Assembly: GCA_014529385.2 (NCBI GenBank)
Contig: CM043964.1
Location: 106,456,087-106,520,086 of the forward strand
DNA: 64,000 nt
Direction: 5' to 3'
Source of the DNA: Adiantum capillus-veneris
Lineage: Eukaryota; Streptophyta; Polypodiopsida; Polypodiales; Pteridaceae
Below, piece by piece: positions 44,628 to 55,237 of the stretch. Below the pieces are notes generated by a model. It worked only from the letters and a program-made list of their open reading frames with translations. It was not told the origin of the DNA and ran no database searches. Both the position numbers and the translations under genes were made by a program. Numbering within the stretch: the stretch's first letter is position 1; each line of letters begins with the position of its first letter.

Positions 44628-46251
44628 TGTCACAAAAATATGGAAGCGTAAAGTGACTTTTAATTGTACTTCAAAATACCCAAGAGAATTGGAGAGAGAG
44701 AGAGGAAGCTTGACACTTCATTGGGGACTAGATGATGGGTTGGTCTCCCCCCATAAAGAGATTATCTTTATTACTAAGGGAGAATCTTTACAAGCACAGG
44801 AACGGGGCAAAAGCCAGTCCGCTATTCTTTCTTTTCTGCTTCTGACTGAGAGAGTGAGAAAACTACTCTTTGCATTCTGAGAAGATTTTCCCTTTGCTGT
44901 GAGATTTTGGAAAGCTCTCGGAAGCGTGAGTCTATCTTCCACAAAACTAAGCGGAAGCTCTCGAAAATGAGAGTCTACCTTCTGCTAACTATGTCCCTTT
45001 ATGCATAATCATTCCTGCAATAAAAACAAGGGAGAAACACGCAAAATGCACGCACACATGCTTGCTGTAATTTTCTGCACATAACCTGTAAATGTTATCT
45101 AAGCATGTTCCAATGCCGAAATGGAGACCTTTTTCGCGATGGAATCGCACCAAACTTTGTGTACGCGTAGTGTAGGTAGAGAAGAAATAGATTCTATGAG
45201 TACTTTGCTGAAATTCACCTTAAAAGAGATGATTAGGGGTTGAAAACAAAGAATTTACAGCCACCACACTCTACGGAGAGAGTGCCTGCTGCAACTTCTC
45301 GCGATGAATCTTCACCGAAAGGTGGCTATGGCCATGAGAACCCTTGTTATAAACAATGGGAGCACGAGACCACCACATATGTCGCAAGGGGCTGCTCTCA
45401 AGCTTCCATGGAGGGCTCCAATGTGTAGAGCATACTCACAATAGGGGGGATAGGAGCACTGCCAACCTAAGAAGTGGGGGAGGGGGTGCTCTTATCAAGC
45501 CAGCTAGAGAGGGGGGCGCTAGGAGAAGAGAGAGGGTGAGAGAGTCAGTTTGCATTGGTGAGTGCCAAGTGACACACTTAATAACTTTAAAACCATTCAA
45601 CTTTCACATTTAAAAGTTCCTATTCTATTAATGAAATGTGCAAATTAACTCACAATTGCACACATAGATGCAACTAGTGAAATGTTAGCTGCTCCCCAGC
45701 ACAATGCCGTACCAGCACTGCTCTGGCATTACTTGTTCGCACTTGTCCGCCCATTTGGTTCGGCACAAACAACTTAAATTAGTTTAACTGACTTATCCTA
45801 TAGATGCAACTAGTGAAATGTTAGCTGCTCCCAGCACAATGCTGTACCAGCACTGCTCTGGCATTACCTGTTCGCACTTTTCCGGCCATTTGGTCCGACA
45901 CAAACAATTTAAATTAGTTTAATTGACTTATCCTAAGGCCTTAAAAATAATTCAGCCCTTAGGGTTATTGTTCTAAGGACCCCATCTCATTCTTGTGCTC
46001 GCACTGACACGCGTATTTTTTTGAGCGTGAAATCTGAGGCTACTATCTACCCCTATATTGAAGACCCAATTTCCCAATCACTAGGGCTTCAGGGTATTTT
46101 CTGCTAGGGTCTCCCTGAGGTGCTCTAACCCAAATTTGGGCGCACTTGAGGCCCCAAACTCCTAGATCTATTCTAATGTGCACTCAACTAATTAGAGATA
46201 ATTGTTTTCTTATAAATAAATTAATTATTTACAAAGTTTGACATTGTTACA
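44628..46251 (-). mobile_element. Solo LTR, 1.6 kb, CCAAG duplication
   Basis: It starts TGTCACAAAA and ends TTGTTACA, with CCAAG on both sides (44623-44627 and 46252-46256). Near 44720-44790 it has the ggactagatgatgggttggtc, cut here, and C-run block plus the ttacaagcac word that also occur in the chromovirus LTRs at 17 and 22 kb, in the same orientation, so it is a diverged member of that group. It has an internal tandem duplication at 45664-45935. No coding interior remains. Confidence 0.88.
45664..45935. repeat. 136-bp tandem duplication in solo LTR
   Basis: Two copies starting atagatgcaactagtg at 45664 and 45800, about 93-95% alike. Confidence 0.9.
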
Positions 46252-46283
46252 CCAAGTGTCATGTAGCGCAAGCATTCTGTTCA
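46252..46283 (-). pseudogene. Old LINE ('host LINE'), segment 2
   Basis: A short piece between the CCAAG duplication of the solo LTR and the 16-bp duplication of the full-length LINE. It bridges segment 3 to the segment at 53257. Confidence 0.65.
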
Positions 46284-46442
46284 TGATTGGTCAGAACTTT
46301 TTTTTTTCCAAGAAAAAGATCCTTCTATTAGTTAATGAAAACTGCCCATAGGGCTATATCCACCTCTGCAGGAGAGGGCTACAACAAGCATGATGGGGAG
46401 ACTCTCCCAATGAAAAAACAGCATATATACAATGAGGCTAAA

Positions 46443-48188
46443 TCAAGAGATGGGAGGAGGGAAGAGCCACACAGGTGGACAATAGTGCCATCTGAGCACC
46501 CCTTGGACAATGGTGTAGAAAGGCCCAGGGCGCCAGAGTCGAAGGAAAGCCTCGCGGCGCTCCCGCATGCGGTCGGAGCTGCCCTGTAGTCCCTCAAGCT
46601 GTCCTCTGAGAGTATGGATCAGCTCTAGCCAAAAGTCACGAACAGTCTCTGCTGGTGGCATAGGGCGAGCCTCTAAGATGCGGAAACAGCGGGCTCGCCA
46701 GATGAACCAGAGAGCTAGGCCGCTGATGAGCTCCCAACACTCCTCTCTCTCACTGCACCACTCTTGTGGAGTAAGATCTGTAGTAGCAGGATGGAGTGTA
46801 GGTCGCCCCCCCTGCATCACTATCATCCTGCTGGTGGAAGATAGCTCAAACTGAAGTGCCGGGCCTGTGAGGGTGGACCAAGCCGTTGCCCCCCAAGTGT
46901 ATTGTCGAGCCGTGGAGAGGGCAGGCATCAGCCGAAGAACTCGTAGCCACACCTGCTGGGCCGAGGGACAGTCCCAAAGACAGTGACGCTGACTCTCCAC
47001 CAACTGGTCACAGGCTGCACATGCGGCCGAGAGACCACTATGCACAAGCCAGCTCCCTACTGCTGTGGCTCTGTGTGCAACCAACCACTGGAACAAAGTG
47101 ACGCGCCTCGGCTTTCTGGAGTCCCACAGCCTCTGCCAAAAAGCTGCCAAGAACTCGACTGTGAGGCCCTCCTCCTGCCAATGACGTGCTGCAGCGGGGC
47201 GGGCCTCTCTCTGTGCTGCAAGTACATGACGTCCAAGTTGAACAGTGTACTGAAAGAAGGGGACTCCTGGGCGGTCTGCAGAAGAGAGGGGGTCCCTCCA
47301 TAGCCACTCACCAGGATCCCACTATACTCGTGCCAGTGGACAGCACTCCCAAGCCCATAGCCTCCAGCGTCCTGTCTCAAGAGCTGCTGGGTCAGGGTCT
47401 ATGACGCAAGTCCTCCCACAGATGCCCACAACTCGGATCCTCTGGAAACAGCACTCTGCTACCTGTGGGGCCTCTACTGCAACTCGCTGTAATCGTCCCC
47501 CACCCTGAAGCTCGAAGAATAGGGCTGGGACAGTCTCTGAGCAAGCTCTGACTGAAATGAGAACCTCCAGTCGTGTGAAGGCTCCCATCCACCGGGGTGC
47601 TACTGGCTCGAGAGGCGTGAGCCACTCAGCTGGAACTGACTCTGAGATGTCCTGATACATGCTCTGCACCCCTCTCATGCCCTGTAGCTGGACAACCTGC
47701 ACCTCCTCTGACAAACCTGTGAACTCTAGCCAGTCACCTAGAGAGCGCTCTGGATCTGCTGCCATGGGACCCCAAGAAACATGAGGCCGACTCCCAACCA
47801 AGTGGCCTCTCTGAGTGCTAACCATGGGGTTCCAGACGAGGGGCTGCCGTAGGCGCTCCTCCGTGCACGTCGGCTGTCTCTGCTCTAGGCCACGCCGTAA
47901 GAGCTCCCAAGATCGAAGCAAACTCGCAGCGAATCGGTCCTCCAGTCTCTTGCTCAAACCAACTCTGCGCAACTCTGTAAAGATCCATCTGGTCGAAGGT
48001 TGCCAAGGGCCTCCTGACTGAGGCACCCTGGCACGAAGCCTCTGCAGTAAGAACTCCTTCCAGGGCTCCTCGCCTGGAAGAAGTCCTCTGACGATGAACT
48101 TCCCAAGAAGGGCTCTGCTCTGCTGTGCTGGATCAATGATCCCAAGCCCTCCTTGAGAACAAGGAAGTGTGATGACCGACCAAGCCAC
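46443..48188 (-). pseudogene. LINE ORF2 C-terminal region (zf-RVT)
   Basis: Two pieces in the same frame (47322-48188 and 46443-47150), separated by a TAG at about 47322 and some sequence, follow the RT. The first starts WSVITLPCSQGGLGIIDP, the conserved block after the RT thumb. The second has RRVTLFQWLVAHRA and CAACDQLVESQRHCLWDC, the cysteine-histidine zf-RVT motif of plant LINEs. The end is the stop at 46443. Confidence 0.88.
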
Positions 48189-48296
48189 CTTGGCTCGGGC
48201 AATCTGAGTGTCGCGACCTGACTAAAGGAAGTTCCTGATCAGCCTCTCTACCTGGCTGATACAAGAACTCGAGAAGATCTAGCAAGAAGTGATGTA

Positions 48297-48845
48297 TCAC
48301 ATAGTCGCAAACAACACATGGTTGGCAACTACTACTCTACCAGCCAGCGAAAGTCGTGCTGAGCTCCAATGTAACAGCTTTCTCCTGATGGACAGGAGAA
48401 GAGGAGCAATCTGCTGCTCGGGGGACAAGTCCAAACCAACCTGACAACCCAAGTACCGAACTGCAGTCCCTGGAGGAATCCACCTGAAACCCTCTCCTGG
48501 CATCCAATCTGGCACAGGAGCATTGCCAACCGAGAAAGCCACTGTCTTTCTCCAGTTGATCAGTGCGCCCAATGCATAGCAGAAGGTCTCTAAAGCCTGC
48601 TCACATCTGTGTAAATTGGCCTCCTGGCCCTCTAAGTACAAGGCTGAGTCGTCGGCAAACTCAGCGTCCAGAAGCTCATCTCCCCGTATAGGGAGTGCTA
48701 AGCCCCTCAGACCAACCTGCTGTGACACCAAAAATTTGCTCATCGCCTCCGCATAGAACAGAAAGAGAAAGGGGGCAAGAGGACATCCCTGTCTGACCGA
48801 TCGTGTGAGCATGAAGCGCTCACCTCTGCCTCCTGCCAAAAGCAC
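48297..48845 (-). pseudogene. LINE ORF2 RT, palm and thumb
   Basis: It contains RSVRQGCPLAPFLFLFYAEAM, cut here, and the catalytic motif FADDSALYLEG (near 48650), then INWRKTVAF and YLGCQVGL. It is in another frame from the preceding RT piece (a frameshift near 48850). After the end at 48297 the same frame continues past TGA, TAG and TAG codons, each at a position where tryptophan would fit. Confidence 0.9.
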
Positions 48846-49753
48846 CTGACTGTGAGCCTACCTGTACAAAGCTGACACCCCTCTGATCCAAGCATCTTCC
48901 TGCGCAGCGTGCCCTCTAGAAAGTCCCAGTCAACTCTGTCGTATGCCTTCTCAAAATCGAGAAGAAGAATCACAAGGTCCTCCCCACGGAGTCGTGCCAG
49001 GGCAGAAGCCTCCCAGAAAGTGAAGATGTTGTCAAGGATACTGCGTTCCTTGACAAAACCTGTCTGAGTCCCATGTATAAGGCTCTCCAAAAGTGGCTGA
49101 ATCCTCAAACTCAGAGCCTTGGCAAGAATTTTGTAGGCTGAGTTGAGGATGGTGATGGGGCGCCAGTGTCGAATCTCATCCAAGGAGCCACCCTCCTTTG
49201 GAATGAGGTAAATCAGGCCCTCACTCATGCTATCCGGCATCACTCCTGTGTGCAGAATGTACTGAAAGGCACTACAAAGATCTGGGCCAAGCAGGTCCCG
49301 GTACTCCAAGAAGAAGCTGGGAGTCAACCCATCCTCACCTGGACAGCTACCACGGGGGAGGGCCCTAAGAGCCTTGAGTAGCTCCTCAAGCTGAAGAGGT
49401 ATCTCTAGCCTCTGGCGCATCTCCTCATTCACAAGACAAGGCATCTGTGCCCAAACCTTCTCCATGCATGCATCCTGTCTCTCTGACTGGGGCTCAGCCG
49501 ACAGTAACTCACGGTAAAAGTCAGTAGCAACTGCACGCATATCCTTGGGCTCACAAACAACTGACCCATCGGGTCTCCTCAACTGATTGACCTTGGCATG
49601 CGAGTGTCGAGGTCCCACTGTCTCAAAGAAAGCACCTGTCACTCTGTCACCCACCTGAGTCCACTGAGAAGCCTGTCGGTGAAAGGCAAACTCATGGCGC
49701 CTCTCCTCCATGCAAGCAAGCTCCTGTCGAGCATGCTGTAACTGCTCCTCCAA
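48740..49753 (-). pseudogene. LINE ORF2 RT, fingers and first palm motif
   Basis: In the same frame as the endonuclease ORF, after a single TAG at 49778-49780. It includes GDRVTGAFFE, LPRGSCPGEDGLTPSFF, IYLIPKEGG, HWRPITILNSAYKILAKALS, QTGFVKERSILDNI and VILLLDFEKAYDRVDWDFL (catalytic Asp of motif A). Confidence 0.92.
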
Positions 49754-49777
49754 CCATGGACTGTCTGGATGCTGCTC

Positions 49778-50788
49778 CTACATCCTCTGTAGTGAAGCAA
49801 TGCCTCGTCTGAGACGCCGCTCCTCCTCTCTTGCTGCAGCCCGTCGAGCCATAGACTCCTGGAGAAAAAAGTGGCTAAGCTGAGCTATGCCTAAGGCCAC
49901 TCTGTCTACAGGTAGAGCCTGGCTGTCCATGCCCTCTGTCCAGAGAGCCTCTACCCTCTCTCTGAGTGCTGAGTCCAACAAGACCCGCTCTGGGATGCGA
50001 AGCATCGTGCTCCCACTCCTCTGCCTGTCTGCCACTGTGAGGATCACTGGTGCATGGTCCGAGAAGGATGTCCCTGCCAGGATGCCCACTGATCCCCCCA
50101 AGTCACTGAAGTGGTCACTAGTGTAGAAGCGATCTATCCGCGATAGATTCACTCCTCCCACTCTGCGGTCCGATCTAGAGAAGGCAAGACTCTCTGGTGG
50201 CCTCACAAAGCCAGAATGCTGCCATGTATCCGAGACCCTCAAAGTCATACACAACCTCTCCCAAGCTGCTAACTCGACTCCATGCACAGTAGCATGGTTG
50301 CCTCCGATCCTGTCAGAAGGGTCCTCCAACATGTTGAAGTCCCCTCCTACACACCAATGGTCAACCTGTGGCAAAGACTCAACAATCTGTGACCAAAACT
50401 CTACACGAGCACTCGCCACATTGGGCGCATAGATGTTCATGAAGCCCACAAGGCCACCTTGAACCTGCATAGTAATCCACTGAGCCCTGCCTGGCACAAT
50501 AATCCCTCTGTCCACAATTGCCTGCTGCAATGAGTCCGCAATAGTCATACATACCCCACCCTGGATGCCTCCAGGTCCAAAAGCAGCTGACCAAAAGGTA
50601 TCATAACGTCCACGCAAAATCTGACCACATCGCCGAATGCGGCTCTCAGACAAATGGTGCTCCTGAAGCATAAGGAGATCAATCTCTCCTCCCACAAGGC
50701 AACGCTGAAGCTCTTGACGCAATCGGCCCCGCTGTTGCTGAAACTGGGGCCCACCTAGTCCCTGCACGTTCCACGAGACGATCCTCAT
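49778..50788 (-). pseudogene. LINE ORF2 endonuclease domain
   Basis: 336 codons of the exonuclease-endonuclease-phosphatase fold. All expected catalytic residues are visible: Asn7 in SWNVQG, Glu43 in LLMLQEHH, Asp150 and Asn152 in GGDFNM, and Asp244-His245 in FSDHAPV. ATG at 50788 begins MRIVSWNVQG, so the domain is at the very N-terminus, as in other LINEs. It nicks target DNA for target-primed reverse transcription. The domain itself is intact; ORF2 is broken downstream by TAG at 49778. Confidence 0.93.
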
Positions 50789-50831
50789 GGGGAGCGAGAG
50801 AGAACAGATGCTGCCGCAGCAGCAAGACGGG

Positions 50832-51263
50832 CTATCTTCGAGGCAGGCTTGGATGGGGAGTAATCCACATCCGAGCGTCCTCTAGATAGGCGAGATTGCA
50901 GTGAGTGCCTGGCCCAAGCTCAAGTAGAGCGAGCCATGCGTAAAGCAACCTCCTCTGTCCAGGAGTCCTCATGAATGTATACATCGCAAGGCAAACACTG
51001 CGTATCAGCAAAAAGTACACCACAATGTGCCTACATCCTGCTGAGTCTGGGGGTGTTACCGCAAACTTGGCCAGTGGCCACAAAGTCTGTAGCAAATCTG
51101 TAACTTCAAGTTCTCCCATGTCGTGAGAGAACTCGAGAACCTGTGTATGCAACCATCCCACCACTGAGTCGAGGGACCACTCTGTCTTGGTCCTACCATA
51201 GAGGGGGAAGGAGAAACCAACTGTTGAGTCCAGGGCCTCTGTCCCCCTAGCGGCGAGGAACAA
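50832..51263 (-). CDS. Unassigned frame between ORF1 and endonuclease
   Basis: A 143-codon minus frame beginning MFLAARGTEALDST. It has a Trp/Leu-rich, probably folded middle (SLDSVVGWLHTQVLEF, TDLLQTLWPLAKFA) and a hydrophobic YFLLIRSVCLAMYTF stretch. It could be the C-terminal domain of ORF1 reached through the G/C homopolymer by a changed frame, since it lies after the Pro-rich linker and ends 40 bp before ORF2. I do not recognise its family. Confidence 0.45.
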   Translation of the reverse strand: MFLAARGTEALDSTVGFSFPLYGRTKTEWSLDSVVGWLHTQVLEFSHDMGELEVTDLLQTLWPLAKFAVTPPDSAGCRHIVVYFLLIRSVCLAMYTFMRTPGQRRLLYAWLALLELGPGTHCNLAYLEDARMWITPHPSLPRR

Positions 51264-51558
51264 AGCGTGGACCCTGAAGCAGGCTGCCTCGTGGTCTGTT
51301 GCGGAATCGCCGAGAAAGCGAGTGAACCCGTAATCGAAGAAATCCCAGCGGCGTCGGAGGTCAATGCTCGTCAGACCACGAGGGATAGCTGCAAGGGAAG
51401 ATGTCTAAATCTGTAGAGGGGGCCGCAAGAAGGGTTGACCCTCTCTCGCTAGGCGACTCGTGGCAAAGGCGCTGCCAAGAGATCTCCTAGCTGCCGGCGA
51501 GGGACCAGTCTCCTGAGTCGACTGTGGTATTGAAGCAGGAGGAGGGGGAGAAGGAGCT

Positions 51559-51559
<1 letters not shown>

Positions 51560-51618
<59 letters not shown>
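51560..51618. repeat. Poly(G) tract of 59 bases
   Basis: An uninterrupted G run (C on the LINE sense strand) inside the proline-coding linker of ORF1. Its length is not a multiple of three and is likely to vary between copies or sequencing reads. Confidence 0.9.
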
Positions 51619-51784
51619 CGGAGGAGAAGAGAAACGGGGTGGGGCGACAGAGACAGGGGGGCGAGGTGGGGAGTGGGCGGGAGCAGAGGGCGGGGGAGGG
51701 GATGAGGAGGAGGGGAAAACTGAAGGTGGGGCGGCTGGCGAGGGTGAAGCGGAGGTGGAGGCTGGCGCAGGGGGCTCCTCTTGC

Positions 51785-52579
51785 TCAAGAGGACCAAAGC
51801 GGTTCCTCGTGGGAACCCACTGCTGCCGAGTAGGCACCTGAGGGCCACTCTGAGTGCGAGGCTGTCGCTGTGGCCCCTGGCGTCGATGGCCACGGGCGTG
51901 CTGCCACCCCTCCTCCGTTGGAGCCCCAGGCTCGGAGGGTGGCTCTGAGCTGTGCCGCTGACTGTGGCTGCGGCCCAGCCTTGGCAGTAGGCTGGGGCTC
52001 AGGCTGAGGTGCAGGTCGTGGCCTCCTCCGTGGACAGGCCTTCGCTAGGTGGCCCATCTGTCTGCAAATGAAGCACTGGTTCGGGAGACCCGAGTACTCC
52101 ACACTCTGTCTAAACCAACCCCCACTCACCCGAGGCAGAAGGATGACCTTCGGGAGCGTGTGGGTATCTCTGACCAAAACTCGAATTGAAGGGATGCCAG
52201 CCGCCTTGGCTGCTATTGATGCTGCCGTACGAGGTGTCTCCAGGACGGTCCCGATGGCGGAGCCAATCCTGGAGAGAAGTGGAAGGTACTCCCTCCGTAG
52301 ACCCGGAAAGCAGACTGAGATGGGGACGTCTGCCTCCTCTACTAGCACATCCGAAGTCGGGTCAAAACCATGTCGCCACTGTCGAAAGTGGGCGCGTGAT
52401 GCTGGGATGGCCAGTGGACTCATATCTATGACCTTGGAGGCCATCTCGGAAGTCTCGAACTTGATCTGGTAGTACCCCCGTCCGAGAATCTTGACATCCA
52501 AGATCTTGCCCACCTCTGCGAGAAGGCGGGCTTGGAGAAGGTCTCGCAGCTCTCCTCTGCTAGGACGGGTGCAAGTCAA
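51785..52579 (-). CDS. LINE ORF1 (DUF4283-like RNA-binding protein)
   Basis: 264 codons from ATG at 52579. The first 165 residues resemble the plant LINE ORF1 N-terminal region (YYQIKFETSEMASKV, FDPTSDVLVEEADVPISVCFPGL). A perfect CCHC knuckle follows, with Cys169, Cys172, His177 and Cys182 in CFICRQMGHLAKAC. A Pro/Arg/Gln-rich tail continues in changing frames through the G tract. The protein would coat LINE RNA. The true start may be further upstream, since the region before 52579 is also GC-rich and open in parts. Confidence 0.8.
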   Translation of the reverse strand: MTCTRPSRGELRDLLQARLLAEVGKILDVKILGRGYYQIKFETSEMASKVIDMSPLAIPASRAHFRQWRHGFDPTSDVLVEEADVPISVCFPGLRREYLPLLSRIGSAIGTVLETPRTAASIAAKAAGIPSIRVLVRDTHTLPKVILLPRVSGGWFRQSVEYSGLPNQCFICRQMGHLAKACPRRRPRPAPQPEPQPTAKAGPQPQSAAQLRATLRAWGSNGGGVAARPWPSTPGATATASHSEWPSGAYSAAVGSHEEPLWSS

Positions 52580-52775
52580 ATGGTGGGCTCAGCCGGGTCG
52601 GGCGAGGGGGCTTCAGGCGAGTCCCTCTGTGGCGGAGCTGGAGCCTCCATCTGTGTCTACTGCTGAGTCGGAGAAGCGGACGGTGAAGAAAATCTGCAAC
52701 CGAGTACGTCGAGCACTTGTCCGAAGAAAAAGTGTTGCAGAGCCAGGTGCAGAAGACCTTCGGGAGCGATGAGGA

Positions 52776-52776
<1 letters not shown>

Positions 52777-52806
<30 letters not shown>

Positions 52807-52911
52807 CGGATAAAGCTGCGAGCTAGAGTTCAAGAGGCTGCGGGGGGCCGGGGGGGGGGGGGGGGGGGGCGGATAAAGCTGCGAGCTAGAGTTCAAGAGG
52901 CTGCGGGGGGG

Positions 52912-52960
<49 letters not shown>

Positions 52961-53120
52961 TAAAGGGAGGATCAAGAGGCTCAGGGGGGCGGGGGGGGGG
53001 GGGGGGGAGAGAAACGGCCAGGGATTGGGGGGCAGCGGACAGGCTTGGGGGCAGCTAGGGGGCAGCAGAGGGCAAGAGTGGCGGGCTGGGCTGGGCGAGG
53101 GCGAGGGGGCAGCGCGAGGG

Positions 53121-53162
<42 letters not shown>

Positions 53163-53202
53163 GAGGGGGAGCGATGGCGCAACAGGGGGGGGGGGGGGGG
53201 GG
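52777..53202 (-). repeat. LINE 5' UTR with tandem units and long G tracts
   Basis: The unit cggataaagctgcgagctag, continuing with agttcaagaggctgcgg, occurs at about 52807 and 52870, and a diverged third copy (ggataaagg...atcaagaggctc) near 52960. Each is followed by a G run. G runs are seen at 52777-52806, 52850-52869, 52914-52959, 52990-53007, 53122-53161 and 53187-53202. The position at the 5' end of the LINE suggests promoter monomers. Confidence 0.75.
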
Positions 53203-53256
53203 GGAGCGTGCAGCAGCAGCGAGCCAAGTCCTTCGATCAGCGATCCATTTGTTAGT

Positions 53257-53455
53257 TGATTGGTCAGAACTTCAAGGCCAAGGTACTTAAAGCTCTCTAC
53301 CACTTTTTTATTGTACACAATTTATGGCTTCTTGTTGTTAAGAGTTTTCACAAGCTATCCAAAAGCACTAATTATCCGCTTACAACAAAAGCATGATCAT
53401 TACTCTCCCAATCCAAACCTTTTCAATGCCTTCTTGTTGCATAAACTCAAGGAAG
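53257..53455 (-). pseudogene. Old LINE ('host LINE'), segment 1
   Basis: The minus strand reads YNKKVVESFKYLGLEVLTN ending at the duplication, the typical RT segment just after the palm in LINEs. Its continuation lies at 46252-46283 and 44440-44627, beyond the inserted elements. Confidence 0.7.
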
Positions 53456-53465
53456 GAGAGAGAGA

Positions 53466-53483
53466 AATGAAATGAAATGAAAT
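53466..53483. repeat. (AAATG)n short repeat
   Basis: Four copies of a 5-bp unit at the edge between two LINE sequences. Confidence 0.85.
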
Positions 53484-53499
53484 GTTATATTAACGTCTT

Positions 53500-55151
53500 C
53501 TAAAGGCCAAAATGACCTATGAGACCAATCAGTTACAAAATAGTGAATCTAATACCATGTCTGGGTACAAAAGAACTAGAAAAGAACTAGAAGTGGAACA
53601 AAATACTACTACTACTACTACAATCTAAAACTACGTGGGTGTAGCAGCTGATACAATAGGTACCCGGTAAACTGGATGTAACAGTGTGTGAAACAAAGAT
53701 GGAAGAAATGGTGAGGATCCATCCTCATCTGCACTCTGGATGTCGAGAGAGTATGGCTCGAATCTTCTGTTGTAGTCTCCGTCGATGCTGTGTAGCTCCT
53801 CTCCTCAGTCGCGGTCGTCTGTATCTCTGTACCTCCAATGCTCGGTCGATGAGAGTGCCAGTAGTGGTCGAATGAGTGTGGGACGAGCTCTGCAGTGGTG
53901 GCTGCTCCTCTGGCTGTCCTATATCTAGTGAAAAGAAATCTGTAATGTGTCTCTGGGACTGCCTCTCTCTAGCTCTCCCCAGTAAAGTGTCTCTATACCT
54001 GTGTAACTCAAGTAGATATAGTCCAAGACATCTCTGATCCTCATAACTCATGACCCTAGATAGAGGACCAAAACCCTCTCTGAATAAGCAGTGGAAACGC
54101 CCCCGTATCTCATAGAACACTGTGCAATGACATATGTAGTGCAACTCTGTCTCTGGCTCTCTCTGGCATAATCGGCATATCCTGCTGTCTGCTGGTATCC
54201 CTCTGAATCTACCAGTCTCAATCTCGAGCTGATGTGAGGATGTGCGTATCTGACCAATGGCACAACGCAAACCATGAGACATATGTGTGTCCATGTAGCT
54301 GGGTCGAATCACAAACCCATCTCCTGTGAGGTGGAGAAGATGCTCTCTATAGAAAGCCATCTTCGTGCTCAACTCCTGAGGCGGCTCTATCCATGTCCTC
54401 CTGGTGTCGAGCTGGATCAGGTCCTGACGAATGAGTCTAGTGATCTCCACCCGTGTAAGAGACAGCGAGGGTGCCTGAAGAGAATACTGGAAAGGGGGCA
54501 ACCTGTCCACGGTGAAGCCATGCGTCTGAAACCATGAAGTCATCTGTGCATACCAGCATGAAGTGTCCCCCTGTAGAGCTAACTGTCTGGAAGACTCAAG
54601 GGCCAGTCTAGCATATCTGTCTCTAGTAGTATCCCATAGGCTGTGCACAAAGGACACTGATCTGGTAAGCGCCTCAATCTCCATGGGGGGGGCAGCTAGC
54701 TCTGCTCGAATGATCGCGCGAGGTACGGAGGCCTTGGCTCTAATCAATCGGGAGATCATAGATACCAAGGGCCTCTCCATACGTCTCCAACCATCCTGGC
54801 CTACAGAAGGTCCCCATACCTGTACCCCATACATCATAGCTGAGGCTACTAAAGTATCAAAGAGCCATAACTTTGTCCGAGGTTCCTGGAACTGAACCTG
54901 CGAACACATCCTCTTCAAGCCTCCCAAGGCCGCATAAGCTCTGGTCAGTCTAGTCTCTGCTGCTCTCCCCAAAGAAAACCTCGGCCCAGTGAAGACTATC
55001 CCAAGGTAAGTGTATGCATCTGTATACTCCACAATCTCTTGACCATACGTGAAGGTCGGTGCCGATCTCCTGATCCACTGCGGTGTGGTGTTAAACACCA
55101 TGACCTTGGTTTTACCAAGGTTTACAGACAATCCACTATCCTCTGCAAAAC

Positions 55152-55154
<3 letters not shown>
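53500..55154 (-). pseudogene. LINE ORF2 C-terminal copy A (468-codon open frame)
   Basis: An open frame at 53725-55131 starts within an RT (SVNLGKTKVMVFNT, YTYLGIVFTG, YAALGGLKRM, LFDTLVASAMMYGVQVWG) and runs through the C-terminal region to RICRLC, a zinc motif completed by ELHYICHC, and EDQRCLGLYLLEL. It ends with an Arg-rich tail. It is 5' truncated: the RT palm and endonuclease are absent and homology ends at 55154, where a GA run begins. This is the same family as copy B at 34-35 kb, in better condition. A 468-codon open frame suggests a recent insertion, but without the catalytic domains it has no activity of its own. Confidence 0.85.

Positions 55155-55237
<83 letters not shown>

Larger units (their letters stand above)
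46300..53256 (-). mobile_element. Full-length L1-type LINE, 7.0 kb
   Basis: A minus-strand LINE flanked by the exact 16-bp duplication TGATTGGTCAGAACTT (46284-46299 and 53257-53272). The 3' end is marked by a T run on the + strand at 46298-46307. Order on the minus strand: G/C-homopolymer-rich 5' UTR with tandem units, ORF1 with a zinc knuckle, a further unassigned frame, endonuclease, RT, and a C-terminal zinc region. ORF2 has one frameshift and about five stops, so this copy is inactive although structurally complete. Confidence 0.94.

Noticed and set aside
51487-51893. Poly-proline open frames at the 59-base G tract
   Set aside because: They are translations of the homopolymer in all frames; only the ORF1 frame with the CCHC knuckle has family support.
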